This document shows positions 28,934 to 38,244 of a DNA stretch of 64,000 nt, in pieces; positions within the stretch are counted from its first letter, which is position 1; the number at the start of each line of letters is the position of its first letter. The notes under the pieces are model-generated. The model did not search any database. It worked only from the letters and a program-made list of their open reading frames with translations, and was not told where the DNA came from. The position numbers and the translations under genes were made by a program. The DNA lies in contig NZ_CANMZM010000001.1 in assembly GCF_947502395.1 (NCBI RefSeq), forward strand, positions 434,001-498,000, given 5' to 3'. The DNA is from an uncultured Erythrobacter sp. GTDB taxonomy: Bacteria; Pseudomonadota; Alphaproteobacteria; Sphingomonadales; Sphingomonadaceae.

Positions 28934-30226
28934 TTAGCTTCGGCTTTTAGCGGATTGAGTCCGAGCGCGCATCATCAATTGCAGCAGCGCGCCGAGTGAA
29001 AACAAAATCATCACTTCTAACAAGACACCAAATACCGCCGAGATTGAGAAGACTCCAAGATGGAAGGGCAAATCGCCCCAAAAAGCGCGGAGCCTAAAGT
29101 TAGAATCCATCCCGGCAACCCATGCCAAACCCATCGTAAGCAAAGGAATTCCAAAATGAACCGGCCAATGGCTCGCCCCTGTCTGTGCCAGAATCAATAC
29201 GGCTGTCGCAAGGCCCCCGGTGGCAGGCGTGAGCCAGCGCAGAATGGCTGGTATCTCGGTATGGACTGAGATTCTGCTGCGCAATGCGACGGATTGCGCT
29301 GAAAGACTGACCACAAAAGCACCGATTGCCGCCGTGCCTAGGCCCACAATGCCTTGACCAAGGCCTGCAATCACAGCCGCGACGACCATCACCACAAGCC
29401 CTAAACCTGCACTGATTTCGCTGCCTGACCTGAGCCGAAGCGGCGACCAGGTACTCACAATTTTCGTGGCGACAAATGCACTAGGACCGCTCCAACTGAT
29501 TTGCGGGAGGCTCGACCTGATCGCTGCATCCTCGCGCCTTCCCAGCGCTTCGTTATCGCTTGCTAAGAGCCAATTATCATTCTCAAGAGCATTTGGGGCC
29601 ACATCTGCACAGCCCACCCTGGCTTGCAGCCCCAGGCGCAAAAGAAGCGACATCGCCTCGCCCTCGCCCGGAAAATCCTCCAATGCGGCCGTGCAGGCAC
29701 CGGGCAACAATGCGACGCCTGCCCAATGGCTGTCCTTATCGATGCGTTCAAAATCAGTTGGAAACGAATTGCTTAGACTGTGAGATGCCGAAATTGCAAA
29801 GATATGAGTTTCATCAGCCTCACAGCGTGCCCCCACCAATTCCCGCGCCACATCGCCAAGAACCAGCCCATCGAGTTGGACAAACACATAATCTTCGGGT
29901 CGCACGAGGCTCGCGATTTGCAAATGATTGCGGACAACATGAAAGGCGAGACCAGTGCCTTCAATACGGCGCTGCTGTGCGATGACTTCTCCGTGGCTGC
30001 TGTCGGAAAAGCAAATAATCCGTTCACAACCAATGTCCAAAGCAAGGTCAACCTGCCATGCTAGAACGCTGCGCCCAACCAATTCGGTTTCTGCGCGCAA
30101 TTCACCAAGGTTTGTTCGTTTGAATGCAGAAATAAGAGCGATGCGCAAAGCCGAAGCTCCCAGAAAGGCGGACAGCTGACCTTGGCTACGCGCTATAAGC
30201 CTCGCGCTGCAAGCGTTTGGGGCCAT
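28934..30226 (-). CDS. Nucleotidyltransferase-like domain fused to membrane domain
   Basis: Up to 430 residues. The N-terminal ~250 residues resemble the sugar-nucleotidyltransferase/MobA fold in outline (RTNLGELRAETELVGRSVLAWQVDLALDIG, quoted in part, then IICFSDSS and YVFVQLDG). The glycine-rich GGxGTR loop is not visible, so catalysis is doubtful. Residues about 275-425 hold five or six TM helices. An alternative start at TTG 30148, with GGGAG upstream, gives the cleaner N-terminus (M)RIALISAFKRTNLGEL. It lies 35 bases upstream of the DUF2336-like gene. Function is unknown; an envelope lipid or glycan role is possible. Confidence 0.55.
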   Translation of the reverse strand: MAPNACSARLIARSQGQLSAFLGASALRIALISAFKRTNLGELRAETELVGRSVLAWQVDLALDIGCERIICFSDSSHGEVIAQQRRIEGTGLAFHVVRNHLQIASLVRPEDYVFVQLDGLVLGDVARELVGARCEADETHIFAISASHSLSNSFPTDFERIDKDSHWAGVALLPGACTAALEDFPGEGEAMSLLLRLGLQARVGCADVAPNALENDNWLLASDNEALGRREDAAIRSSLPQISWSGPSAFVATKIVSTWSPLRLRSGSEISAGLGLVVMVVAAVIAGLGQGIVGLGTAAIGAFVVSLSAQSVALRSRISVHTEIPAILRWLTPATGGLATAVLILAQTGASHWPVHFGIPLLTMGLAWVAGMDSNFRLRAFWGDLPFHLGVFSISAVFGVLLEVMILFSLGALLQLMMRARTQSAKSRS

Positions 30227-30255
30227 CGCTTTCCACGATCTTGAGGCAGTTAGAG

Positions 30256-30618
30256 CTAAAAGCCGCCTCGATTGCCACCATTGAATCGCGCAATCACATC
30301 CTCAATCTCGCGGATTGCTGCGGGCTCCCCAGGGGCAGCCGCAAGAGCATTCTCAGCCGCATCGAGCAGCTCCTGCGCATGAAAACTTGCCGCTAGCCCC
30401 TTCAGGCGGAGCGCAGCCACATTCCAATTTCCGTCGCAACGCGAACGCCTTAGCAGATCGACAAGCTTCTCCGCACTTTCAAGAAAAGCGGCACGCAGCT
30501 CCCCGAGCAAAGCCGGATTGTCGCCAGCTGCCGCCGCTAATGTCGCATCAAGAGCACCACTTTCATAAGCCATAACTGCATCACATAGCCGGATTCGAGT
30601 TAATGTGGGGTTTATCAT
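30256..30618 (-). CDS. Hpt-like protein with the phospho-histidine replaced by Leu
   Basis: 120 residues, helical. The segment FLESAEKLVDLLRRSRCDG...AALRLKGLAASFHAQEL follows the histidine-phosphotransfer pattern (E..L..L......A.HxLKGSSA). The position of the phospho-His is Leu70 (codon 30409-30411), and the LKG that follows is kept. ATG 30618 is chosen; a TTG at 30651 would overlap the divergent gene. It is the first gene of the minus-strand set that ends with the His-less kinase. It probably acts as a non-phosphorylatable docking protein, if it is related to Hpt at all. The short size makes the family call tentative. Confidence 0.55.
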   Translation of the reverse strand: MINPTLTRIRLCDAVMAYESGALDATLAAAAGDNPALLGELRAAFLESAEKLVDLLRRSRCDGNWNVAALRLKGLAASFHAQELLDAAENALAAAPGEPAAIREIEDVIARFNGGNRGGF

Positions 30619-30644
30619 GCGCTCCCATGTGGTATCTTCCCAAT

Positions 30645-33218
30645 ATGGCAAGCGGGAAACACATTCGCGCGGTCGGCCAAGAGGCTCAGACCAAGGCGCA
30701 GTCCGATAGTGATGAAATGCTCGACACTGGTGGAGTGAGCGAAGGCGTCGATTTCAGCGACGTGATCGAACCCTCCGATGAACTTGAGCTCACAGAATAT
30801 GACCTTGAAGAGGCAGAGATCACCCCTTCAAGGTACTACTGGCTCGCTCCAATTCTTGCGATTGTCGCCGTTGTCTTGTGGACTAGTGCCTATGGCTGGG
30901 CGATGCAGGATCAGCTGCTCGGTTCTGGCATAGCTCCAAGTACGGTTGTCCGGCTCTTAATCGACTGGTCGGTTCCGATCATATTGATCGGCGTTGCGTG
31001 GCTGCTTGCGATGCGGCATTCTCGCGTCGAGGCGCGTCGGTTTGCTGACAGCGCGGCCATGCTGTCCCAAGAAAGCCGTGAGCTTGAAACGCGACTGACC
31101 GTAGTCAACCGCGAACTCAGTTTGGCACGCGAGTTCCTGGGTGCGCAATCACGGGAGCTCGAATCAATGGGTAGGATCGCGAGCGAGCGCATGTCCACCC
31201 ACGCCGACACACTCCAAGGCTTGATCAAAAGCAACGGCGCACAAGTTGATGCGATAGGCAGCGCAAGTGAAAGCGCCCTCGCAAACATGACCCGATTGCG
31301 CGACGATCTACCCGTTGTCGCAAATTCCGCCCGCGATGTATCCAATCAAGTCGGAGCTGCCGGACGCACTGCGCAAGAACAGCTAGACAAGCTGATCTCT
31401 GGCTTTGAAAGGCTCAATCAGTTTGGCAAGGCGAGCGAGAAGCAAGTCACATCTCTCGATGGCCGTGTTGGTGAGATTCTTGCGAAATTTCAGAGCAGCT
31501 TGGAACGGATTGAAGAAAGCGCTGGAATGCGCCTTGATGAAGTGGAGACGCGCACAGAAAGGTATCGCGGAGAAGTCGAGAATGCCGAGAGCGTCGCGTT
31601 AGAATCACTTAAGGAGCGGGTTGGCCTCCTCCAGTCGGAAGTAAAGGTTGCCAGCACACAGCTCCGCGAAGCCGAAGAAGAAGCGATGCAGCAATTGGCA
31701 GGCTCTAAGGATCGTTTCGCCGAAGCAATCGTCAAAACGATCAAAGACTTGGACGATGTGGAGGCCAAGACGACCAGCCTTGCGCAAACACGGGTCGACG
31801 AACTCAACACAAAATTCATTCACTTCACCGAGCAGCTGAATGCACGGGATCGTCAAATCAGTGAGCAAGTGGCGAGGGTCCAGGAAACCTTCTCAACTCA
31901 CGAAGCGCAGGCAAGCGAAATCCTCGCTCAGCGGCTCGCCGATCTTGATGATGCTCTTGCTCAGAGACGCGAAGCTCAGAGCGCCGAAACTGAAAAGCTG
32001 ACCGCCCAATCTGGTGAACTGTCAACGCAGATCGAACAACTGACGGAACTTATCACGGCCGCGGGCACGCAGGGTGTGGCTACACGCGAGACACTCACAT
32101 CAAGTCTCGAGGCGTTAGATGCACAGCTAGAAGACAAGCGTGAGAAACTACGTCGGACCGAGACGGAACTGAGCGATCTGACCGAAGCGGGCGTACGCCT
32201 TTTGGAGATCATTCAATCAAGCGCGAGATTTACTCGAGAAGATCTTCCTGAAGCTATGGCAGGCGCTCTTGGCGCACTGAGCAACGTCGAAGAACGTGCA
32301 CAAGAAGTCTCTACGCTCATGCTCTCAACAAATGAGAAAGCAGATGGTCTCAACAACTATCTGATCGAAGCACGAAATAAGGTAGACGAAAACGACGCGT
32401 CAATTGAAGCCTTGCAGACGAGAGTTACCGAGCAATCGGAAGAGGCGCTCTCAAAAGTACAAGGCCTGCAAAGCGGCCTCGCAAAACTTGCCCAGCAAAG
32501 CGAAGACCTGGCTGGAGAGAACCAAGATGTATTGCGCGCCAGTATCACCAAGCTTGAAGAGGCGACAAAAGATGTTTTCGAGACTCTCGAAAGCGGTGCC
32601 CGCGAGAAGGTCGATGATTTGGCCAACACTCTGTCTGAGCGCGCGGTCGCTGAGCTTGAACGTTCCTTGCGGAACAACTCGGCAGAGGCCGCCGGTAAAT
32701 TGGAGCAAGCGGCTGCACATGCCTCTGGCGTGGGCAGAGAGGCAACTGTTCAACTCCGCGATCAGTTGGCCAGAGTAAATGAACTCACTGTCAATCTGGA
32801 ACAACGCATTGCACGCGCCCGCGAACTCGCCGAAGAGCAGGTCAACAACGACTTTTCGCGGCGAATGGCTCTTATCACCGACAGTCTCAACTCAGCCGCA
32901 ATCGATCTCACATCTGCACTTGCTCAAGAGGTTTCAGATACCTCTTGGGACGCGTATCTGAAAGGAGATCGAGGCATCTTCACTCGCAGGGCTGTGCGCT
33001 TAATCGACAACGGCGATGCAAAAGAGATTGCTGAGCTTTATCAGAATGACGACGAGTTCAACGCCAATGTAAGCCGCTACATCCACGACTTTGAGTCCAT
33101 GCTGCGCTCGGTTCTGTCCACCCGTGACGGCAAGGCGCTTGGCGTCACCGTGCTGGGTTCTGATGTCGGCAAACTCTACGTGGTATTGGCGCAATCGATT
33201 GAGCGTCTCCGTCAGTAA
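30645..33218 (+). CDS. Large membrane-anchored coiled-coil protein
   Basis: 857 residues from ATG 30645; ATG 30627 is also possible, and neither has a clear Shine-Dalgarno sequence. An acidic N-terminal tail (about 20-60) precedes TM1 (about 64-84) and TM2 (about 103-123). About 600 residues of almost unbroken coiled coil rich in Glu, Gln, Ala, Leu and Arg follow. A distinct C-terminal domain of about 100 residues contains DTSWDAYLKGDRGIFTRRAV and ALGVTVLGSDVGKLYVVLAQ. It looks structural, able to reach about 80 nm or to fold back. Such proteins are often misnamed ATPases, but I see no Walker motifs. It is divergent from the Hpt-like gene, with only 26 bases between start codons. Confidence 0.8.
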   Translation: MASGKHIRAVGQEAQTKAQSDSDEMLDTGGVSEGVDFSDVIEPSDELELTEYDLEEAEITPSRYYWLAPILAIVAVVLWTSAYGWAMQDQLLGSGIAPSTVVRLLIDWSVPIILIGVAWLLAMRHSRVEARRFADSAAMLSQESRELETRLTVVNRELSLAREFLGAQSRELESMGRIASERMSTHADTLQGLIKSNGAQVDAIGSASESALANMTRLRDDLPVVANSARDVSNQVGAAGRTAQEQLDKLISGFERLNQFGKASEKQVTSLDGRVGEILAKFQSSLERIEESAGMRLDEVETRTERYRGEVENAESVALESLKERVGLLQSEVKVASTQLREAEEEAMQQLAGSKDRFAEAIVKTIKDLDDVEAKTTSLAQTRVDELNTKFIHFTEQLNARDRQISEQVARVQETFSTHEAQASEILAQRLADLDDALAQRREAQSAETEKLTAQSGELSTQIEQLTELITAAGTQGVATRETLTSSLEALDAQLEDKREKLRRTETELSDLTEAGVRLLEIIQSSARFTREDLPEAMAGALGALSNVEERAQEVSTLMLSTNEKADGLNNYLIEARNKVDENDASIEALQTRVTEQSEEALSKVQGLQSGLAKLAQQSEDLAGENQDVLRASITKLEEATKDVFETLESGAREKVDDLANTLSERAVAELERSLRNNSAEAAGKLEQAAAHASGVGREATVQLRDQLARVNELTVNLEQRIARARELAEEQVNNDFSRRMALITDSLNSAAIDLTSALAQEVSDTSWDAYLKGDRGIFTRRAVRLIDNGDAKEIAELYQNDDEFNANVSRYIHDFESMLRSVLSTRDGKALGVTVLGSDVGKLYVVLAQSIERLRQ

Positions 33219-33226
33219 GGAGTGCC

Positions 33227-33517
33227 CTAGTCTGCGCCTGTAAGGCTGCTTGGGGGCTTGGGCAGAATGTCCAAGTCGCTCGCGCTCAGCCAACCATACT
33301 CGTAGTTCAAAACAAAAAGAGTGGTCAGGACGATTGCAACCAGCGTAGCTCTGACAAGAATGCGGCCCGGCTTAAAGTTGGACGGCGCACTCTCAGCCTG
33401 ACCGGGGACCAAAGCCTCACCCGCTTCTTCAGACGTACGCACTCCGAACGGAAGCATGATGAAGGCACTCATGACCCAGATGAGAAAGTAAACCGCGAGA
33501 ATCGAGGTCAACTGCAT
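33227..33517 (-). CDS. DUF1467 family membrane protein
   Basis: 96 residues with two TM helices (about 3-23 and 57-77). The family signature is visible (YFLIWVMSAFIMLPFGVRT). The start overlaps the rnj stop as TGATG, so it is the last gene of the nuo-birA-coaX-rnj run. Function is unknown; DUF1467 genes follow rnj in many alphaproteobacteria, which suggests conserved co-expression. Its stop lies eight bases from the convergent coiled-coil gene. Confidence 0.88.
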   Translation of the reverse strand: MQLTSILAVYFLIWVMSAFIMLPFGVRTSEEAGEALVPGQAESAPSNFKPGRILVRATLVAIVLTTLFVLNYEYGWLSASDLDILPKPPSSLTGAD

Positions 33518-35181
33518 CAGTCTTGCTCACCGCTAAGACCCGGCATCAGAACCCGCACTTGCGGGTTTTTGCCTGACCAGCGGCGTGCAGCCCGACGCGC
33601 CGCAAGCCTCGCTGCCTCATGAACTGCGCTCGGATTGCGTGCATCTCGGCCTTTGAGCCCGCCGACCGCTTTGAGAATGTCTTCGCGTGTTTCGTCAACA
33701 AACTCTGGCATATCCTCATCTAGCGGAAGGCCAATCGCTTCGATCAGAGGCGCTTCACCGCGTGCCAAAACAACGATGACAAGCCCCTCAAATGACACGC
33801 GCCTACGGGTGTTCACCGCATCGCCATCGGCCGCCGAGATGATATCCCCGTCAAGGACTAGCCGGCCATTGCGAACTTCAGCGATCTTGCCTGGTGCACC
33901 AGGAGCAAGCCGAACGATGTCACCGTTCGACTGAACAACATTGTCCGCAATGCCGCACTTTTTCCCGAGGCGTGCCTGCTCCTGCATATGCCGCATCTCG
34001 CCATGAACAGGCACAAGAACATCTGGCCGAAGCCAACCATAAAGCGCTTCCAATTCCGGGCGTCCGGGGTGGCCGGACACATGGATAAAGCTCTGACGGT
34101 CGGTGATCATCTCAATCCCGCGCGTCGCCAACTGGTTTTGCATCTTGCCGACCGAGATTTCATTGCCGGGGATGAGACGCGATGAGAACAAGACTACGTC
34201 ACCCGGCGACAGTTCCAAGCGATGGTTCTCTTCGGCAATCCTCGACAAAGCAGCACGAGGTTCGCCCTGCCCGCCGGTGGCTAAAATCATCACCTCGCCG
34301 CGCGGCAAGCCCATGGCGGTGTCAAAGTCGATTGGGTCCGGGAAGTTCTCGAGATAACCATTGTCCTGCGCCACCTCGAGAATGCGGTCGATCGATCGCC
34401 CAGCAACGCACACCTGCCGCCCATTTTCCTGCGCGACTTCACCAAGTGTCTGAAGTCGCGCAACATTGCTTGCGAAAGTGGTGACAAGGACACGCTTTCC
34501 CTTATGGCGTGCGACCTCTTCCATAAGACCCTTGTAGACCGCGCCTTCTGAGCCCGATGGGTTTGGATTAAAGGCATTAGTGCTGTCGCAAACGAGCGCC
34601 AAGACACCGTCGTCACCGATCGCGCGTAGCTCTTCCTCCGTCGTCGGCTCGCCGATAATGGGGTCTTCGTCCAGCTTCCAATCGCCGGTGTGGAAGACCT
34701 TCCCATATGGCGTGTCGATCAAGAGCGCGTTGCCCTCAGCGATGGAGTGCGCAAGCGGCAGATAGGTCACATTGAAAGGGCCAATGTCGATCTGGCCGTG
34801 GTCTTCCTCAATGATGTTAAGCTTTACTTTGCCCAGTAAGCCAGCCTCTTCGAGCTTTCGCGCGACAAGATCCGCCGTGAACGGGGTCGCATAAAGCGGG
34901 ACGCCCAACTCCCCTGCAAAGTAGGGAACCGCGCCGATGTGGTCTTCATGCGCGTGGGTCAGGACAACGCCGAGAAGGTCCTTGCTGCGTTCCTCAATGA
35001 ATTGAAGGTCGGCAAAGACAAGGTCCACTCCGGGATACTCTCCGCCCGAGAAAGTCATGCCCAAGTCGACCATTAGCCATTTGCCGTCACACCCATAGAG
35101 GTTGACGTTCATGCCTATTTCTCCCGAGCCGCCAAGGGCCAGGAACAGCAGTTCTTGTTCTGGTTGGTAGTTCTTTTTCAC
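33517..35181 (-). CDS. rnj: Ribonuclease J
   Basis: 554-residue metallo-beta-lactamase/beta-CASP RNase with 5'-3' exonuclease and endonuclease activity in RNA processing and decay. The motifs are GGSGEIGMNVNLYG near the N-terminus, the zinc-binding HxHxDH as HAHEDH (76-81), LVCDSTNAF, FHTGDWKLD, ATGGQGEPRAALSRIA, VSGHPGRPEL and LVPVHGEMRHMQEQ. Length is normal. The last roughly 100 residues are the RNase J C-terminal domain. Thirty-five bases separate it from coaX. Confidence 0.95.
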   Translation of the reverse strand: MKKNYQPEQELLFLALGGSGEIGMNVNLYGCDGKWLMVDLGMTFSGGEYPGVDLVFADLQFIEERSKDLLGVVLTHAHEDHIGAVPYFAGELGVPLYATPFTADLVARKLEEAGLLGKVKLNIIEEDHGQIDIGPFNVTYLPLAHSIAEGNALLIDTPYGKVFHTGDWKLDEDPIIGEPTTEEELRAIGDDGVLALVCDSTNAFNPNPSGSEGAVYKGLMEEVARHKGKRVLVTTFASNVARLQTLGEVAQENGRQVCVAGRSIDRILEVAQDNGYLENFPDPIDFDTAMGLPRGEVMILATGGQGEPRAALSRIAEENHRLELSPGDVVLFSSRLIPGNEISVGKMQNQLATRGIEMITDRQSFIHVSGHPGRPELEALYGWLRPDVLVPVHGEMRHMQEQARLGKKCGIADNVVQSNGDIVRLAPGAPGKIAEVRNGRLVLDGDIISAADGDAVNTRRRVSFEGLVIVVLARGEAPLIEAIGLPLDEDMPEFVDETREDILKAVGGLKGRDARNPSAVHEAARLAARRAARRWSGKNPQVRVLMPGLSGEQD

Positions 35182-35216
35182 GCGTTTGTTATCGTTCCAT
35201 CCCGGGTGACTGACAG

Positions 35217-36014
35217 TCAGCTTGCGGCCGTTTTGGCCAGAATAGCGAGCCCTTCAATCGTTAGATCAGTGTCTACTTCGTCAAAAATATCGGTTGCGTC
35301 ATCAAACAGGATTGCGAGGCCACCCGTAGCAACGACTTTGGCTGGTCGGCCGATTTCCGCTTTCATGCGCGCAACGATCCCTTCCATCATAGCGACATAG
35401 CCCCAGAAAACTCCAATGAGCATTTGGTCTTCTGTGTTGCGCCCTATGACACTTTCGCTGTCCGGCGTGCGAATGGCGATACGCGGAAGTTTGGCCGTCT
35501 TGCCCACCAATGCATCGAGCGAGAGATTGATCCCGGGCGCAATGGAGCCGCCTTTATACGCGCCAGTAAAATCAATCGCTTCGAACTTGGTGGCTGTGCC
35601 AAAGTCGATAGCAATCAGGTCACCGCCATACTTGTGGTGGGCCGCCAAAATATTGAGCGCACGGTCTGCACCAAGAGAGCTTGGCTGATCGACATCGGCA
35701 ACAAACGGCCAGGCCGCTTTACCTTCACCCGCTTTCAGAGGCGTGATGTTGAAGTACTTTTGGCTAAGGACAGTCAGATTGTGATCGGCACGTGGGACCA
35801 CAGACGCGTAAATGATATGATTGATATCATCGCGCGACACACCCTCAATCGTCAGCAGTTGTAAGAGCCACACCGCATACTCGTCACCCGTCCGGCGTGG
35901 ATCGGTCGCGATACGCCACCGTGCGCGTGGGGGCGTCACATAGCCGCCCTCCCGATTAGGCTCAAACAGGGCAAAAACCACATTGGTGTTTCCGACATCA
36001 GCGGCCAGCAGCAT
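35217..36014 (-). CDS. coaX: Type III pantothenate kinase
   Basis: 265 residues. It phosphorylates pantothenate in the first step of coenzyme A synthesis, with no feedback inhibition by CoA and a requirement for a monovalent cation in known members. The N-terminal phosphate-binding motif [17 protein letters not shown] marks the start. The frame is open to 36038, but ATG 36014 is the natural N-terminus. [13 protein letters not shown] and [15 protein letters not shown] carry the catalytic Asp and substrate residues. It is five bases after birA. Confidence 0.95.
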   Translation of the reverse strand: MLLAADVGNTNVVFALFEPNREGGYVTPPRARWRIATDPRRTGDEYAVWLLQLLTIEGVSRDDINHIIYASVVPRADHNLTVLSQKYFNITPLKAGEGKAAWPFVADVDQPSSLGADRALNILAAHHKYGGDLIAIDFGTATKFEAIDFTGAYKGGSIAPGINLSLDALVGKTAKLPRIAIRTPDSESVIGRNTEDQMLIGVFWGYVAMMEGIVARMKAEIGRPAKVVATGGLAILFDDATDIFDEVDTDLTIEGLAILAKTAAS

Positions 36015-36019
36015 TTTTT

Positions 36020-36766
36020 CTACTCCTTGTCGTGCCAATCAAGCGTCACGTCGCCTGCATGCACGATTGTTTCGCGCCCGCCAATCGGTCGAACTCTCAG
36101 CGCACCCTCGCGGTCGATTCCGCGATATCGACCGTGCATGACCTCGCCGTCGGCACCGGTGATGCGCATCTTATCATTGTACCTGTGGCTAATCACCGTC
36201 CAATCCAACAGAGTGTCCGATAAAGGCGCTTCGCGCCACATTGCCAATCGCTCAGCTAGATGATGCGCAAGAATGGGAAGAACACTCCTCGGCCCGTTCT
36301 CAAACTTTCCGTTTTCATACACGATGCATGTGGTTTTCCGGTCGGGCAAATCTGGCGCGTGGCTCAGATTCATCCCAACGCCAACAACCACAGATTGTCC
36401 GTGGCGCTCAAGCAGAATACCCGCCACTTTTGCGCCATCAATCAGCACATCGTTTGGCCATTTGAGAAGCATCGGAGTGTCGGGCAAAAGCAGACCCTCA
36501 ATCGTCTCGAAGACGGCAAGCCCTACGACCAATGATAGAGTTGATGGAGCCGGGTCATCTGGCACCAAGTTTACAATAGTGCTGCACAGAAGATTACCCT
36601 TGGGGCTATCCCACTTACGGCCTAAGCGACCGCGACCTCCGGTCTGGCGCTCTGCCATGAGCCAAGAGTTGTCTGGGACCGTTTCTCCGCCAGACACACG
36701 CGCCAGAAGGTCCGCATTGGTCGAGCCTGTTTCCTCGACGACTTCGATCAGCGGCTCATTGCTCAA
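36020..36766 (-). CDS. birA: Biotin--[acetyl-CoA-carboxylase] ligase
   Basis: 248 residues. It attaches biotin to the carboxyl carrier protein of acetyl-CoA carboxylase. The motifs are STNADLL near the N-terminus, the biotinyl-AMP loop [18 protein letters not shown] and the lysine-containing [20 protein letters not shown]. The C-terminal SH3-like domain ([13 protein letters not shown]) is present. It lacks the N-terminal helix-turn-helix domain, so it is a group I enzyme without repressor function. Its ATG overlaps the nuoN stop by four bases. Confidence 0.95.
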   Translation of the reverse strand: MSNEPLIEVVEETGSTNADLLARVSGGETVPDNSWLMAERQTGGRGRLGRKWDSPKGNLLCSTIVNLVPDDPAPSTLSLVVGLAVFETIEGLLLPDTPMLLKWPNDVLIDGAKVAGILLERHGQSVVVGVGMNLSHAPDLPDRKTTCIVYENGKFENGPRSVLPILAHHLAERLAMWREAPLSDTLLDWTVISHRYNDKMRITGADGEVMHGRYRGIDREGALRVRPIGGRETIVHAGDVTLDWHDKE

Positions 36767-38244
36767 ATCGCGAGAAACAGCGAGGACGCAGCCTTATTGG
36801 TGAGGTCTGTTAGTGAGCCTGTCAGAAGGTATCCGATTGGTGAGATGATCACCGCACAGATTGCGAGGAGCACCCAGTGCGAGGTTTCGCTCTTGCCAGT
36901 CACAAGACCAGCTGGCTCATCAAAAAACATGACCTTCACGAACTTGATATAGTAGAACGCGCCGATAACGCTGGCGGCTATCGCAATCGCTGCAAAGACT
37001 ACAAGGTCGGCGGAAACCACAGCCTGGAACACAACAAACTTGCTGTAAAAACCGAGCAAAGGCGGGATACCGGCTAGGCTGAACATCAGGACCAGCAATG
37101 ACCATGCGATCGCTGGCCGGGTAACTGCGAGCCCGGAGATATCGCCAAAAGTTTCGAAAAGACTGCCGTCTTCGCCGCGCAGCATAAGGAGAGCAACAAA
37201 GCTCCCCAAGCTCATCACGACATAGATGAAGAGATAGACCAGCATCGAACTCGCGCCAGCGGGCGTGGCAACAGCCAGACCCAACAGGATAAAGCCGACG
37301 TTGTTGATCGAAGAGTACGCAAGCAGGCGTTTCAAATTCTCCTGACCGATTGCGCCAAGGGCTCCGAACACGATAGAGGCCAATGCCGTGAACATTACGA
37401 TCTGCTGCCAAGCCTGAACTTGACCCCCGAACACCTCGAACACGACGCGCGCGGTGAGCGCCACAGCGGCTACCTTGGGCGCCGTGGCAAAGAACAAAGT
37501 GACCGGTGTTGGCGCGCCTTCGTACACATCCGGCGTCCACATATGGAACGGAACGGCGGCGATCTTGAACGCAAGACCTGCCATCACAAATATGAGGCCA
37601 AAAAGCTGACCGTTCGAAAGCTCCCCTTCAAGCCCGGCGCGAACGCTCGCGAAGTCGGTTGCTCCGGTGAAGCCGTATAGCAAGCTCATGCCATAAAGCA
37701 GGATACCCGAAGCAAGCGCGCCGAGTACAAAGTACTTGAGGCCCGCCTCTGCTGAACGTTGATCCTTGCGAAGGATCGCGGCCAGCACATAGGCAGCCAA
37801 TGAATTGAGCTCGAGGCCCATGTAGAGCGTCATAAAGTCGCTGGCCGAGACCATGATACTCATGCCTAGCGTCGCGAACAGGATCAGGATCGGGTACTCA
37901 GCACGCAATCCACGCTCGCTGGCCGCAGCAGGTCCATTAAAGAATGCCGGTGCGACCATCAGCGCCGCGATGGCCGCCAGATAGATCAACGCCTTTGAGA
38001 ACAATGCAAAGCTGTCAACTTTGAGCAATGTGCCAAACGCGTAGCTGTCCGGACCGTCCACTCCAAAGTGAAGGCCGGGAATGGTGAAAAGGCCTGCGGT
38101 GAACAGGGCAGCGGCCGCAATGATTGCAACAGCACGCGCAGCCTTATCGCCGACCCATGCCGCAATCAGGAGAAGCGCTAGGCCAGTGACCGTGAGAATT
38201 AGCTCTGGAATGACGAGCCCGAAGGAGGATGGGAAGTCCAGCAT
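36763..38244 (-). CDS. nuoN: NADH-quinone oxidoreductase subunit N
   Basis: 493-residue antiporter-like membrane subunit of complex I with about 14 TM helices. The proton_antipo_M core is clear (LVSASDFMTLYMGLELNSLAAY, in part; the conserved Glu lies in LGLELNS; Lys in AAILRKDQRS and in the broken TM helix region; the later HMWTPDVYEGAPTPVT). It starts one base into the nuoM stop (TGATG). It is the last nuo gene in this operon and is followed by birA. Confidence 0.96.
   Translation of the reverse strand: MLDFPSSFGLVIPELILTVTGLALLLIAAWVGDKAARAVAIIAAAALFTAGLFTIPGLHFGVDGPDSYAFGTLLKVDSFALFSKALIYLAAIAALMVAPAFFNGPAAASERGLRAEYPILILFATLGMSIMVSASDFMTLYMGLELNSLAAYVLAAILRKDQRSAEAGLKYFVLGALASGILLYGMSLLYGFTGATDFASVRAGLEGELSNGQLFGLIFVMAGLAFKIAAVPFHMWTPDVYEGAPTPVTLFFATAPKVAAVALTARVVFEVFGGQVQAWQQIVMFTALASIVFGALGAIGQENLKRLLAYSSINNVGFILLGLAVATPAGASSMLVYLFIYVVMSLGSFVALLMLRGEDGSLFETFGDISGLAVTRPAIAWSLLVLMFSLAGIPPLLGFYSKFVVFQAVVSADLVVFAAIAIAASVIGAFYYIKFVKVMFFDEPAGLVTGKSETSHWVLLAICAVIISPIGYLLTGSLTDLTNKAASSLFLAI

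Noticed and set aside
26469..33218. Genomic island or prophage boundary around the accessory cluster
   Set aside because: No integrase, tRNA, direct repeat or clear shift in base composition flanks it, so it looks like resident, lineage-specific DNA.
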